From an uncultured Veillonellaceae bacterium (lineage in GTDB: Bacteria > Bacillota > Negativicutes > Veillonellales > Megasphaeraceae): DNA of 25,991 bases. Positions 13,867-20,411 of this stretch are shown one piece after another (within the stretch, counting starts at the first letter, position 1; every line of letters begins with the position of its first letter). The position numbers and the translations under genes are program-made. The notes below the pieces were generated by a model. That model was not told the DNA's origin. It saw nothing but the letters and a program-made list of their open reading frames with translations, and did no database searches. The DNA is taken from positions 1 to 25,991 of the forward strand of contig UREG01000022.1 in assembly GCA_900546795.1 (NCBI GenBank). Direction: 5' to 3'.

Positions 13867-15771
13867 ATGTACAAAGCAGATGAATTATTGTATGTCATTC
13901 CAGCAGGTCAGTATGGAAAAGAAGGGGTTCTTGCATTGCTGGAACAGCATCCGGAAATAAAATTTGTTTCGCTCGTAGGCGTTGACTTGGCAGGGAATGA
14001 TACGGACGAAAAGATTCCTATTGAAGCTTTTTTTGAAGATTATGAATCGTTCTTCCAGGGCACTGCCGTACAGACGGACGGCTCTTCTGTAGTTCTTCCC
14101 GGAATCGCATCTTTAAACAACGCCCGTGTAGATATGATCGCGGATCCCAGCGTCAACTGGTTCGTTGATTACAATGACGGCAATATTGATGAAGAAACGG
14201 GAAAACCTGTGGGCTCTCTGCGTATTCCGGCGTATCTGATCCATAATGGCAGCCATGTCGATTCCCGTGCGATTTTGGCGGATACGATCCGGTATGTAGA
14301 AAAAGAAATGCTGGAAGTGATGAAAAAATATCCAATGAACGATTTGCCGGTGCGGGCAGACGATATAGAGGAACTGGCATTTACCACGGCAACGGAATTG
14401 GAATTTTGGGTAAAATCACCGACGCAGGATGTTGAGACACGAGCACTCTCTGTTTCTCAGAAAATGCAGGAACAGTATTGGCAGAGAACCCACGGCGTTG
14501 TTCGCACGTGCCTGGAAAAGACGGTAGAACGGTTGGCTCAGTATGGACTTTGCCCGGAAATGGGACACAAAGAAGTAGGCGGCGTAAAAGCGCAGATCGA
14601 TGATTCCGGTAATTTGACCTATATCCTGGAACAGCTGGAAGTAGACTGGAAATTCCATACGAACCCGGTACAGACCGCCGATAATGAACTGCAGGCGCGG
14701 ATCATCGTACGGGAAGTGTTTCGGGAAAATGGACTGGAAGTTACCTTTAAAGCAAAACCGATTATCGGCGTAGCCGGAAGCGGCGAACATACGCACATTG
14801 GTTTAGGTGCAAAATTGAAAAACGGCAAATTCATCAATCTGTTTTCGCCGGCGGATATGAAGAAAGCATTCCTGAGCAATGTAGGGTACGGCGCTATTAT
14901 GGGGATTTTGAAACATTATGAAATCATCAATCCGTTCGTATCGACAACGACAGATTCGCTGAACCGATTGAAACCTGGCTTTGAAGCGCCGGTATGCATC
15001 GTTACTTCTCTGGGAGGGGAAACGCCGGATGTTCCGTCTCGTAACCGGACAATTTTGGCCGGTGTGATCCGGGATATAGAAAATGATAAAGCGACACGCT
15101 TTGAAATGCGTTCGCCAAATCCATATACAAATACGTATATTGCTATCGCCCTCTTCTATCTGGCGGCATTGGACGGTATTAAATATGCGCTTAGCTCCGG
15201 CAAAACAAATGACGATTTGCTGGCTGAAATTTCTAAAAAAGCTGGGGAAGAAGCAGCATATCTTGAAAAAGATCGGGCATACCGCAGTGAACACGATGTG
15301 TTTGAAGACTTCACCGCAGAAGAACGGGACGCTATGTTTGGAAAACCGCCTGCAACCGTATGGGAAAATATTTGTGCATTGAAAAAATATCCGGAAAAGA
15401 AAAAAGCACTGGCTCATGAAGAAGCATTTCCGGAACGATTGATGGACTCCTTTATTGAAGGCGCGCTGAATCGTTGGAAACTGGAACTGGCATATCGGAT
15501 ACTGGCAGAAAACCTTGATTTGGTTCGCTCTTATGTACCGGTTCATAACGGCGATGCAGACGAACTGGATATTGCGCGGTGGGAAAAAATCAATGAATTG
15601 CGCAAATATATTGCCCGCGATACCATGCAGAATCAGTCGCTTCTCAGTCGGATCAAAGCGGCTTTGATTGCCGGTGAATATGACGCAGCTTCTGACATGC
15701 AGATCGAAATGAACGATTTGATGGTAAAATTGGAAGAGCTTTACTATGAATATTCACATAATATTTTTTAA
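13867..15771 (+). CDS. Glutamine synthetase, large (~630-residue) clostridial form
   Basis: A 634-residue ATP-dependent ligase making glutamine from glutamate and ammonia. Catalytic-core signatures include TATELEFWVKSP, PEMGHKEVGG, the ATP/glutamate region VAGSGEHTHIGLGAKL, NRLKPGFEAPVC, PSRNRTIL and FEMRSPNPYTNTYIA. The protein is longer than ordinary type I enzymes (~440) and lacks the features I would expect of ~700-residue type III GlnN; it matches a clostridial family with an added helical C-terminal region (about residues 480-634, ending in a charged coiled-coil-like stretch). GGAGGAG precedes ATG 13867. It is monocistronic, with a leader terminator before it and a strong terminator after it, so nitrogen-responsive attenuation is likely. 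Confidence 0.9.
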   Translation: MYKADELLYVIPAGQYGKEGVLALLEQHPEIKFVSLVGVDLAGNDTDEKIPIEAFFEDYESFFQGTAVQTDGSSVVLPGIASLNNARVDMIADPSVNWFVDYNDGNIDEETGKPVGSLRIPAYLIHNGSHVDSRAILADTIRYVEKEMLEVMKKYPMNDLPVRADDIEELAFTTATELEFWVKSPTQDVETRALSVSQKMQEQYWQRTHGVVRTCLEKTVERLAQYGLCPEMGHKEVGGVKAQIDDSGNLTYILEQLEVDWKFHTNPVQTADNELQARIIVREVFRENGLEVTFKAKPIIGVAGSGEHTHIGLGAKLKNGKFINLFSPADMKKAFLSNVGYGAIMGILKHYEIINPFVSTTTDSLNRLKPGFEAPVCIVTSLGGETPDVPSRNRTILAGVIRDIENDKATRFEMRSPNPYTNTYIAIALFYLAALDGIKYALSSGKTNDDLLAEISKKAGEEAAYLEKDRAYRSEHDVFEDFTAEERDAMFGKPPATVWENICALKKYPEKKKALAHEEAFPERLMDSFIEGALNRWKLELAYRILAENLDLVRSYVPVHNGDADELDIARWEKINELRKYIARDTMQNQSLLSRIKAALIAGEYDAASDMQIEMNDLMVKLEELYYEYSHNIF

Positions 15772-15786
15772 AAAATATACAAAATA

Positions 15787-15825
15787 AAAAAGAGAAGCAT
15801 CGTTAGCTGCGATGCTTCTCTTTTT
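15787..15825 (+). terminator. Terminator after glutamine synthetase
   Basis: AGAGAAGCATCG (15791-15802) pairs with CGATGCTTCTCT (15810-15821) around a 7-base loop; flanking A and T runs extend it, ending in five T. It may work in both directions. Confidence 0.93.
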
Positions 15826-16030
15826 CGTTAGAGATGAAAGAATTTGTTGAGAAAAAATTTATAAAAAACAAGAAACTGTCTTTTTGCAATGGATAAAATA
15901 TAAAAAAGCAAGGAAAAATTGCTGTATTTCATGGTGAAAATGAAGAAGAAAATAAAAAGTATAGACAATAAAAAGTAAGGAATATAAAGGGATAAAAGAA
16001 CGCAGCTTATGAAAAACAAAGAGAAAAAGG

Positions 16031-16080
16031 ATAAAGTCTACTGAAGACGGATTAAAGTCTTGTTAAAGTCTATTAAAGTG
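16031..16080 (+). repeat. Helically phased direct repeats, (A/T)TAAAGTC
   Basis: Four copies: ATAAAGTC (16031), TTAAAGTC (16052), TTAAAGTC (16063), TTAAAGTG (16073). Start spacings are 21, 11 and 10, that is, whole turns of the helix. Direct repeats with this spacing are the usual sites of OmpR/PhoB-family response regulators. They sit just upstream of the extended -10 element at 16102-16110. Confidence 0.6.
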
Positions 16081-16101
16081 CTGGGAAGAAAGGAAAGAAT
16101 A

Positions 16102-16110
16102 TGGTATAAT
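16102..16110 (+). promoter_or_regulatory. Extended -10 promoter of the candidate RNA
   Basis: TGGTATAAT, an extended -10 with exact TATAAT at 16105-16110. The -35 region (16082-16087, TGGGAA) is poor, which fits an activator-dependent promoter served by the upstream phased repeats. Start expected near 16117. Confidence 0.6.
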
Positions 16111-16116
16111 TGCAAA

Positions 16117-16259
16117 CAAGAGATATCGGTATTTACTTTACAATTACAATCTAGCGCTTGTAAGAAAATAGGCCCAGGACACCTATTTAATAACCTCTTG
16201 GTGAATACTTGAACTCTGAAAATACCACTGTGTAGAGAAGGACGCAGTGGTATTTTTTT
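16117..16259 (+). ncRNA. Candidate structured RNA or riboswitch-like leader, unidentified
   Basis: About 143 bases between a promoter and an intrinsic terminator. A closing stem GTATTTAC (16129-16136) with GTGAATAC (16201-16208), helped by AGAG/CTCT outside it, encloses two hairpins: TTACAA (16144-16149 or 16138-16143) with TTGTAA (16158-16163), and AAATAGG with CCTATTT (about 16167-16187). The terminator pairs 16219-16233 with 16242-16257. GGTATTT (16128-16134) can pair either in the closing stem or with AAATACC (16220-16226), the foot of the terminator, so alternative folds are possible. I do not recognise the class. It could be a free small RNA (a 6S-like regulator is one possibility) or a leader for the reductase gene at 16325. 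Confidence 0.5.
16219..16259 (+). terminator. Terminator of the candidate RNA
   Basis: ATACCACTG (16222-16230) pairs with CAGTGGTAT (16245-16253), extended inward by three pairs and outward by A-T pairs, followed by seven T. It ends one base before the -35 of the next promoter. Confidence 0.9.
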
Positions 16260-16260
16260 C

Positions 16261-16291
16261 TTGACTTGGACGTAACTTTAAGGAGCATAAT
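16261..16291 (+). promoter_or_regulatory. MerR-type promoter with 19-base spacer (reductase gene)
   Basis: TTGACT (16261-16266) and CATAAT (16286-16291) are 19 bases apart instead of 17, with the imperfect dyad ACTTGGA...AACTTTAAGG in the spacer. This is the layout of promoters untwisted by MerR-family activators. It lines up base for base with the promoter at 18838-18868. The 10-base palindrome CTAACGTTAG (16296-16305) lies at the expected transcription start. Confidence 0.55.
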
Positions 16292-16324
16292 AAAGCTAAC
16301 GTTAGGAGTCAAGGAGGAGTTCGG

Positions 16325-17014
16325 ATGGATAGAGCGTATGTTATTTGTCATATGATGACTACGATCGATGGAAAAATTAGTATTGAGTTTGAGGGAAATG
16401 AAGCTTATGAGCAGGTAGGCGCTGTATATGATCAGATGATTTTTGAACAAGGGCAGGCGTACGGCTGCGGCCGGGCTACCTTTCAAACGGACCGAAGTGT
16501 GGATATGACAGCATATAAAAACAGAGCCGTAACGTATGAAGATAAGATTCAGCTTCCGGGAAAAGGAGAATTCCTTTGCGTGGCATTTGACCGAAAAGGA
16601 AAATTGCGCTGGGACAGTAATATATTGGAATACGCCGGACATAGGAGCCTGATTTTAGAAGTGCTGACAGAAGCGGTACCGCCGGAAGTGCTTGCGTACT
16701 ATGACGATATGCATATTCCGTATATGTTTGCGGGAAAAGAGGACTTTGATCCGGCGCTCTTTTTGCAAAAACTAAAAGAGCAATATGGCGTAACAACGTT
16801 TATGCTCTGCGGCGGTGCGGAAATCAACGCTGTTTTTATGGATAAGGATTTGGTGGATGAAATCAGTTTGGTGATTGGGGCGGCAGTCGATGGAACCCGG
16901 GACGCACTGACGATGACGGGCTCTTTGCAGAAGCAGCATTTTCCTAAATATTTTCATATTAAGGAAGCTAACATCCTAAACGGCGACGGCGTACTTTTAC
17001 GATATGTCAAATAA
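16325..17014 (+). CDS. RibD C-terminal-like (dihydrofolate reductase-fold) reductase
   Basis: A 229-residue protein of the RibD_C/pyrimidine reductase family. The start MDRAYVICHMMTTIDGKIS is typical, with the TIDGKI motif that contacts NADPH; GCGRATFQTD follows, and the C-terminal FMLCGGAEINAVFMDKDLVDEISLV is the second nucleotide-binding signature. No deaminase domain and no other rib gene is present, so a riboflavin-pathway role is unlikely; stand-alone members are usually described as putative NADPH-dependent reductases of unknown substrate. AAGGAGGAG precedes ATG 16325. It appears to have its own MerR-type promoter and is followed by a terminator, so it is a single-gene unit, possibly stress-induced. 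Confidence 0.85.
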   Translation: MDRAYVICHMMTTIDGKISIEFEGNEAYEQVGAVYDQMIFEQGQAYGCGRATFQTDRSVDMTAYKNRAVTYEDKIQLPGKGEFLCVAFDRKGKLRWDSNILEYAGHRSLILEVLTEAVPPEVLAYYDDMHIPYMFAGKEDFDPALFLQKLKEQYGVTTFMLCGGAEINAVFMDKDLVDEISLVIGAAVDGTRDALTMTGSLQKQHFPKYFHIKEANILNGDGVLLRYVK

Positions 17015-17020
17015 AGACAG

Positions 17021-17051
17021 AACAGGCGTTTTTTGGCGCCTGTTTTATTTT
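17021..17051 (+). terminator. Terminator after the RibD-like gene
   Basis: AACAGGCG (17021-17028) pairs with CGCCTGTT (17037-17044), followed by TTATTTTT. Confidence 0.88.
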
Positions 17052-17056
17052 TACGC

Positions 17057-17092
17057 CTGACTTTCTTTTGGAAATGAGGTATGATATATCAT
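17057..17092 (+). promoter_or_regulatory. Probable promoter with palindromic -10/start region
   Basis: CTGACT (17057-17062), 17-base spacer, TATGAT (17080-17085). The -10 overlaps a perfect 12-base palindrome ATGATATATCAT (17081-17092), a possible operator. It precedes the PanE-like gene by 27 bases. Confidence 0.45.
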
Positions 17093-17118
17093 AGAAATGA
17101 AAATAAAGGAGAGATAGT

Positions 17119-18045
17119 ATGCAGATAAAAACCGCAGCAGTACTGGGGGTAGGAGCGGTAGGAAGTTATCTAATCTATGGACTGCAGGACTGTTTACAAG
17201 AAAATCTATGGGTAATAGCCGAGGGGGAGAGAAAAGCACGGCTGGAGAGCGAAGGCTTGATGATCAATGGACAAACAGTCTATCCGATCGTAAAGACGCC
17301 GGAAGAAGCAAAAGGCGTGGATATGCTTTTTATAGCCGTTAAATACGGCGCTTTGCCAAACTGCCTGGATACCATTGCGGCAATAGCAGAAGAACACACT
17401 ATTGTGATGAGTTTGATGAACGGGGTGGATTCCGAAGAGATGATCGCCAGCCGGATTGGCGCTTCCCATGTCATCTACTCCATGATAAAAATTGTCGCGG
17501 CCCGAGAAGGCAACGCAGTCACATTTGTCCCTGAAACTACGCAGGGAATTTATTTTGGCAAAACGAAAGAGATTACGGAAGAACAAATGGCAGCGGTTCG
17601 CTCGTTATTTGCTTCATCGCAGCTGCATTATCATGAATGCAAGAATATTATTCAGGATATCTGGTACAAATATGCGCTGAATGTGAGTAAGAATTTGCCG
17701 CAGGCAATGGTGGGCTGCGGTTTTGGCGCCTATGCAGGCAGTGAACATGTGATGGCGTTATGCCGGCATTTGCGGAGCGAAGTGGTGGCGGTTGCAAAAG
17801 CAAAAGGCATCGATATTGCAGATGAAAGCAATACGGCCAGAAACGGAAGCAGTTCTGCTCCTCCGACGGCTCGCTTTTCAACGCTGCAGGATTTAGATGC
17901 GAAGCGGCATACAGAAATTGAAATGTTTGCTGGCGCAATGATCCGTATGGGAAAAGAATGGAATATTCCGACGCCGTATAATGAATTTGCTTATCATATG
18001 ATCAAGGCATTGGAAGAAAAGAACGACGGAAAATTTGATTTTTAA
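17119..18045 (+). CDS. 2-dehydropantoate 2-reductase-like protein (PanE/ApbA family)
   Basis: A 308-residue NADPH-dependent ketoacid reductase. The N-terminal Rossmann fold has AAVLGVGAVGSYL with GxGxxG at residues 10-15, followed by MLFIAVKYGALPNCLD and MNGVDSEE, typical of the family. The C-terminal helical domain has WYKYALNVSKNLPQAM, placing the catalytic lysine near residue 180, and SAPPTARFSTLQDLDAKRHTEIE. The classical reaction makes pantoate for coenzyme A, but many paralogues act on other 2-oxoacids and no pan genes are nearby, so I leave the symbol blank. AAGGAGAG precedes ATG 17119. The next gene starts 23 bases after its stop, probably on the same message. Confidence 0.88.
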   Translation: MQIKTAAVLGVGAVGSYLIYGLQDCLQENLWVIAEGERKARLESEGLMINGQTVYPIVKTPEEAKGVDMLFIAVKYGALPNCLDTIAAIAEEHTIVMSLMNGVDSEEMIASRIGASHVIYSMIKIVAAREGNAVTFVPETTQGIYFGKTKEITEEQMAAVRSLFASSQLHYHECKNIIQDIWYKYALNVSKNLPQAMVGCGFGAYAGSEHVMALCRHLRSEVVAVAKAKGIDIADESNTARNGSSSAPPTARFSTLQDLDAKRHTEIEMFAGAMIRMGKEWNIPTPYNEFAYHMIKALEEKNDGKFDF

Positions 18046-18068
18046 ATGGAGTAGGAATAGGAGAAAGG

Positions 18069-18497
18069 ATGGAATCGGATATGAAGATCGCGGTTACGTA
18101 TGAAGACGGGATGATTTTTCAGCATTTTGGGCATACGGCTCAGTTTAAGGTATATGAGGTGCAGGATGGCCGTGTGATATCGTCTGCAATTATAGATACG
18201 AATGGAAGTGGGCATGGCGCGCTGGCTGCATTTTTGCAGGAGCAAAAAATTGACGTGCTGATTTGCGGCGGGATTGGCGCGGGCGCACAGACGGCTCTCG
18301 CTGAAGCTGAAATCAAAATTTTCGGCGGTGTGCAAGGTTGTGCAGATGAAGCGGTACAGCAATATTTGGCGGGAACATTGGCTTATGATCCGCAGGCAAA
18401 ATGCAGTCATCACGGTGAAGGCCATCATGCTCATCATGGAAACGGACATGGCTGCGGCGAAGATCATCAGGGGTGCGGCGGACATCACCACGAATAA
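18069..18497 (+). CDS. NifX/NifB-type iron-molybdenum cofactor domain protein, His-rich tail
   Basis: A 142-residue protein. Residues 5-112 form the dinitrogenase FeMo-cofactor-binding fold: MKIAVTYEDGMIFQHFGHTAQF, VLICGGIGAGAQTALAEA and GVQGCADEAVQQYLAGTL. Members bind metal-sulfur clusters; many, as here, occur in organisms without nitrogenase. The last ~30 residues are rich in His, Gly and Cys (CSHHGEGHHAHHGNGHGCGE), suggesting metal binding or storage. ATG 18069 has AGGAG (18059-18063) at good spacing; ATG 18081 is a possible shorter start that also fits the family. No nif genes are in the window. Function is inferred only as metal-cluster handling. Confidence 0.88.
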   Translation: MESDMKIAVTYEDGMIFQHFGHTAQFKVYEVQDGRVISSAIIDTNGSGHGALAAFLQEQKIDVLICGGIGAGAQTALAEAEIKIFGGVQGCADEAVQQYLAGTLAYDPQAKCSHHGEGHHAHHGNGHGCGEDHQGCGGHHHE

Positions 18498-18528
18498 TCA
18501 GTAAAAGGCAACGGCATAACGCAGCGGT

Positions 18529-18766
18529 GAATTTAGGTGCATGCATACTATAGATACATTTGCTTTGTATAACAGATCTAGGCAGTACCTTAAATTCGGA
18601 AAAGTGAAGAAATGTGATGGAACTTTTCTGTAAGTGTGTGCGTTTAGTGATATATAGAACTGAGTATATACTGGCACTGGTGGCTGGATTTATGCCAGAT
18701 TCCTATATGATGAGAACGTAAGATAAGAGGTATGGCAGCAGGCAGCAGCTTGCTGCCGTATTTTTT
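18529..18766 (+). ncRNA. Structured stretch ending in a terminator (3' UTR or unidentified RNA)
   Basis: Three nested stem-loops precede a terminator. First, 18529-18540 pairs with 18585-18597 (12 pairs, one bulge), enclosing ATACA/TGTAT (18554-18570). Second, GGAAAAGT (18598-18605) pairs with ACTTTTCT (18622-18629). Third, ATATAG (18652-18657) with CTATAT (18703-18708) encloses CTGGCA/TGCCAG (18671-18698). Last, TATGGCAGCA (18732-18741 region) pairs with TGCTGCCGTA before six T. No coding frame with a ribosome site and no clear promoter were seen in it. It may be a long 3' UTR of the NifX-like gene. No known RNA class was recognised. Confidence 0.4.
18732..18766 (+). terminator. Terminator closing the PanE/NifX-like unit
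   Basis: TGCTGCC (18751-18757) can pair with either of two tandem GGCAGCA copies (18734-18740 or 18741-18747), followed by GTA and six T. Confidence 0.85.
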
Positions 18767-18791
18767 ATTGACAGCTGTGCAGATCGGCAGT

Positions 18792-18815
18792 TTTACTGAC
18801 AATATAGTCAGTAAA
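18792..18815 (+). promoter_or_regulatory. 24-base palindrome, probable repressor operator
   Basis: TTTACTGAC (18792-18800) and GTCAGTAAA (18807-18815) are perfect 9-base arms around AATATA. The ACTGAC-N6-GTCAGT core has the form of TetR-family operators. It lies 23 bases upstream of the MerR-type promoter of the flavoprotein gene. No T run follows, so it is not a terminator. Confidence 0.55.
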
Positions 18816-18837
18816 GAAAAATTAAGCAGAAGAAAGC

Positions 18838-18868
18838 TTGACTTGAAGCGCACTCCAAAGAGTATACT
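18838..18868 (+). promoter_or_regulatory. MerR-type promoter with 19-base spacer (flavoprotein gene)
   Basis: TTGACT (18838-18843), 19-base spacer, TATACT (18863-18868), with ACTTGAAG...CTCCAAAG as a near-dyad in the spacer. This closely resembles promoters controlled by MerR-family sensors of aldehydes or thiol stress (for example AdhR/NmlR-type sites, which read CTTGACTTGGAG...CTCCAAG). It shares the layout of the promoter at 16261. Confidence 0.7.
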
Positions 18869-18902
18869 GAGAGTAAGATGAGAATCAAAAGGAGTGGAAG
18901 AT

Positions 18903-19445
18903 ATGAAAAAGAAGATTACGATACTTGTCAGCAGTATGCGATCCAAGAGCAATTCAGAAATGTTAGCAGAAGCTTTTCGGCGAGGCGCGGAAGAATCTGG
19001 GCATACCGTGGAATGGATTCCGTTAAAGGGAAAAGAAATCCGGTATTGCAGCGGCTGTATGGTTTGTAATACGACAAATGTCTGTACTATACAAGATGAT
19101 GCGCCGGAAATTGTAAGAAAAATACAGCAGGCTCAGGTCGTTGTGTTTGCTACACCGATTTATTTTTATGAAATGGCGGGACAAATGAAAACGATGTTGG
19201 ATCGGACGACGCCCATATTTAGCGCAGAATATGAGTTTCGAGATGTATATTTGTTAGCGGCGGCTGCGGATACAGATGTTCATGCAATAGAAGGCGCAGA
19301 GAAAGGGCTGCAGGGGTGGATTGACTGCTTTGAAAAAGCTTCGTTGGCTGGCACTGTTTTTGCCGGAGGCGTGACAGCGCCCGGAGAAATTGAAGGGCAT
19401 GAAGCGATACAGCGGGCATATCAAATAGGAAAAGCAATACAATAA
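18903..19445 (+). CDS. NADPH-dependent FMN reductase / iron-sulfur flavoprotein-like
   Basis: A 180-residue flavodoxin-fold protein. The FMN-phosphate loop is VSSMRSKSNSEMLAEAF (residues 9-25). Cys49, Cys52, Cys55 and Cys61 form CX2CX2CX5C, the compact cluster motif of iron-sulfur flavoproteins (Isf). FATPIYFYEMAGQMKTMLDR is the second FMN-binding segment. Isf-type proteins pass electrons in anaerobes and have been linked to oxidative-stress defence. ATG 18903 has AAAAGGAG (18887-18894) with 8-base spacing and is preferred over GTG 18894. The MerR-type promoter and upstream palindrome suggest induction by a chemical stress; this is inference. Confidence 0.88.
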   Translation: MKKKITILVSSMRSKSNSEMLAEAFRRGAEESGHTVEWIPLKGKEIRYCSGCMVCNTTNVCTIQDDAPEIVRKIQQAQVVVFATPIYFYEMAGQMKTMLDRTTPIFSAEYEFRDVYLLAAAADTDVHAIEGAEKGLQGWIDCFEKASLAGTVFAGGVTAPGEIEGHEAIQRAYQIGKAIQ

Positions 19446-19485
19446 AAGCATAAATAAACAAGGAATATAGACGTGTAGAGTAAAT

Positions 19486-19545
19486 ATGCCGCGGCAGTAT
19501 AGCGTCGATTGCGATATATGCATTGACAATATACTGCCGCGGTAT
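19486..19545 (+). repeat. Long GC-rich hairpin after the flavoprotein gene
   Basis: A 16-base arm ATGCCGCGGCAGTATA (19486-19501) pairs with TATACTGCCGCGGTAT (19530-19545), with only one G-U. Inside, GTCGATTGC and GCATTGAC can extend it. The tail TATTATTA is not a good T run. It is probably a terminator for the upstream gene, but the length is unusual. Confidence 0.6.
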
Positions 19546-19849
19546 TATTATGAGCGTAATGATAAAAATATAATTGGGGGGGTATATTGGCTGAACGAGT
19601 GAAAGGATTGAGTGGGAGGTGTTTTTAGAAAACGGAGATTTTTTGCTAAAGGAAGAAAATAAAAAAGAACGTTCTGAAAATGGCTAAGCCGTTGTTATGG
19701 AAGGCAAAAGAAGGCATAGGAAGAGGCATTATTCAATAGCTGAAGGAACATTCGCTTGAAAAGAGCACAGAAGAGCTTGTTTTGCATCTGTGCTGCGGAT
19801 AAGAGGGACTAGAGTAAAGCAGAAATATAGGCAGAAAAAGGGGCGGAAT
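19546..19849 (+). other. Stretch without a clear gene
   Basis: Purine-rich on this strand. No frame with a ribosome site was found except the interrupted frame at 19680-19802 listed separately. No promoter or RNA structure stood out. Confidence 0.5.
19680..19802 (+). pseudogene. Possible gene remnant with in-frame stop
   Basis: ATG 19680 opens a frame reading MAKPLLWKAKEGIGRGIIQ, then an amber stop (19737-19739), then LKEHSLEKSTEELVLHLCCG and a stop at 19800. Both halves read like ordinary protein in one frame, which suggests a short gene broken by a single base change. There is no good ribosome site. I do not recognise the product, and chance is not excluded. Confidence 0.25.
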
Positions 19850-20209
19850 ATGGGGATATCAAAAAATATGACAGGATCGCTTCGGACGGGAGAACATGAT
19901 CCGCGGCGCCATAGGACTTGGTGTGAGCACTATCAAAAAGAGATGAAGAAAAACTGTGATCTTAAAGCTTTTTCTCATTGTATTGGAGCGACCTGGTGCA
20001 CTTTTTATAAAGAAGTTCCTTTAAAAGAGCGGGAGCAAAGAAAGCAGCTGGAGAAGCAGCGGCATGGAAGAAAGCGGGAAGAATTAGACTGGGAATTAAA
20101 GCCGGCGCCGGCTCCCAAGCCACAGATAAAGAAAGCCGTTGAACCTGTAAAAAGAATCGGGAAGCAGAGGAACGATATAGACGTTTGCTTGCTGAATGCA
20201 ATCGATTGA
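19850..20209 (+). CDS. Short Cys4 protein, unknown, probably frameshifted near its 3' end
   Basis: A 119-residue frame from ATG 19850, preceded by AAGGGG. Residues 24-54 carry Cys25, Cys36, Cys44 and Cys50 in WCEHYQKEMKKNC and FSHCIGATWCTFYKE, a pattern seen in many small uncharacterised Firmicute proteins and suggestive of a metal site. The rest is a charged, Lys/Arg/Glu-rich region. After the A5 run at 20149-20153 the frame becomes unconvincing (RIGKQRNDIDVCLLNAID); restoring one A gives KNREAEERYRRLLAECNR and continues to a stop at 20251, in keeping with the preceding coiled-coil composition. So a one-base loss, a sequencing error or a phase-variable tract is likely. An upstream ATG at 19790 lacks a ribosome site. 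Confidence 0.55.
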   Translation: MGISKNMTGSLRTGEHDPRRHRTWCEHYQKEMKKNCDLKAFSHCIGATWCTFYKEVPLKEREQRKQLEKQRHGRKREELDWELKPAPAPKPQIKKAVEPVKRIGKQRNDIDVCLLNAID

Positions 20210-20411
20210 AAGCGCAGCATGAGGAAAAGAAAAAGAGAGAACAGGAAGCGTGAAAGAAAATAAAAAGTAGCTGGAATAGAGAGGTATTGCCGCAGGCAGC
20301 GAAGAAGGCTGGGAAAAGCCTCATCGTCGTGGAGAACGTGAATCGCGATTTAAAAATATGAGGCAGAAGAAAAATAATAAGGCTGTATGGCAAAGAAACG
20401 GCATAAACGTG

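Larger units (their letters stand above)
15826..16110 (+). other. AT-rich non-coding spacer
   Basis: About 285 bases, strongly A-rich on this strand. Short ATG frames (for example 15835-15897 and 15931-15978) encode only 15-20 lysine-rich residues with no ribosome site and were not called. The right-hand third holds the phased TTAAAGTC repeats and a promoter described separately. Confidence 0.6.

Noticed and set aside
14803..15546. 247-codon minus-strand frame inside glutamine synthetase
   Set aside because: Shadow of a certain gene; Phe/Arg/Cys-rich translation without domain or start signal.
15835..15978. Short lysine-rich frames after glutamine synthetase
   Set aside because: Only 15-20 codons, no ribosome site, explained by A-rich sequence.
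19737..19739. In-frame TAG read as a special amino acid (pyrrolysine)
   Set aside because: Nothing else in the window suggests that system, and simple gene decay explains it better.
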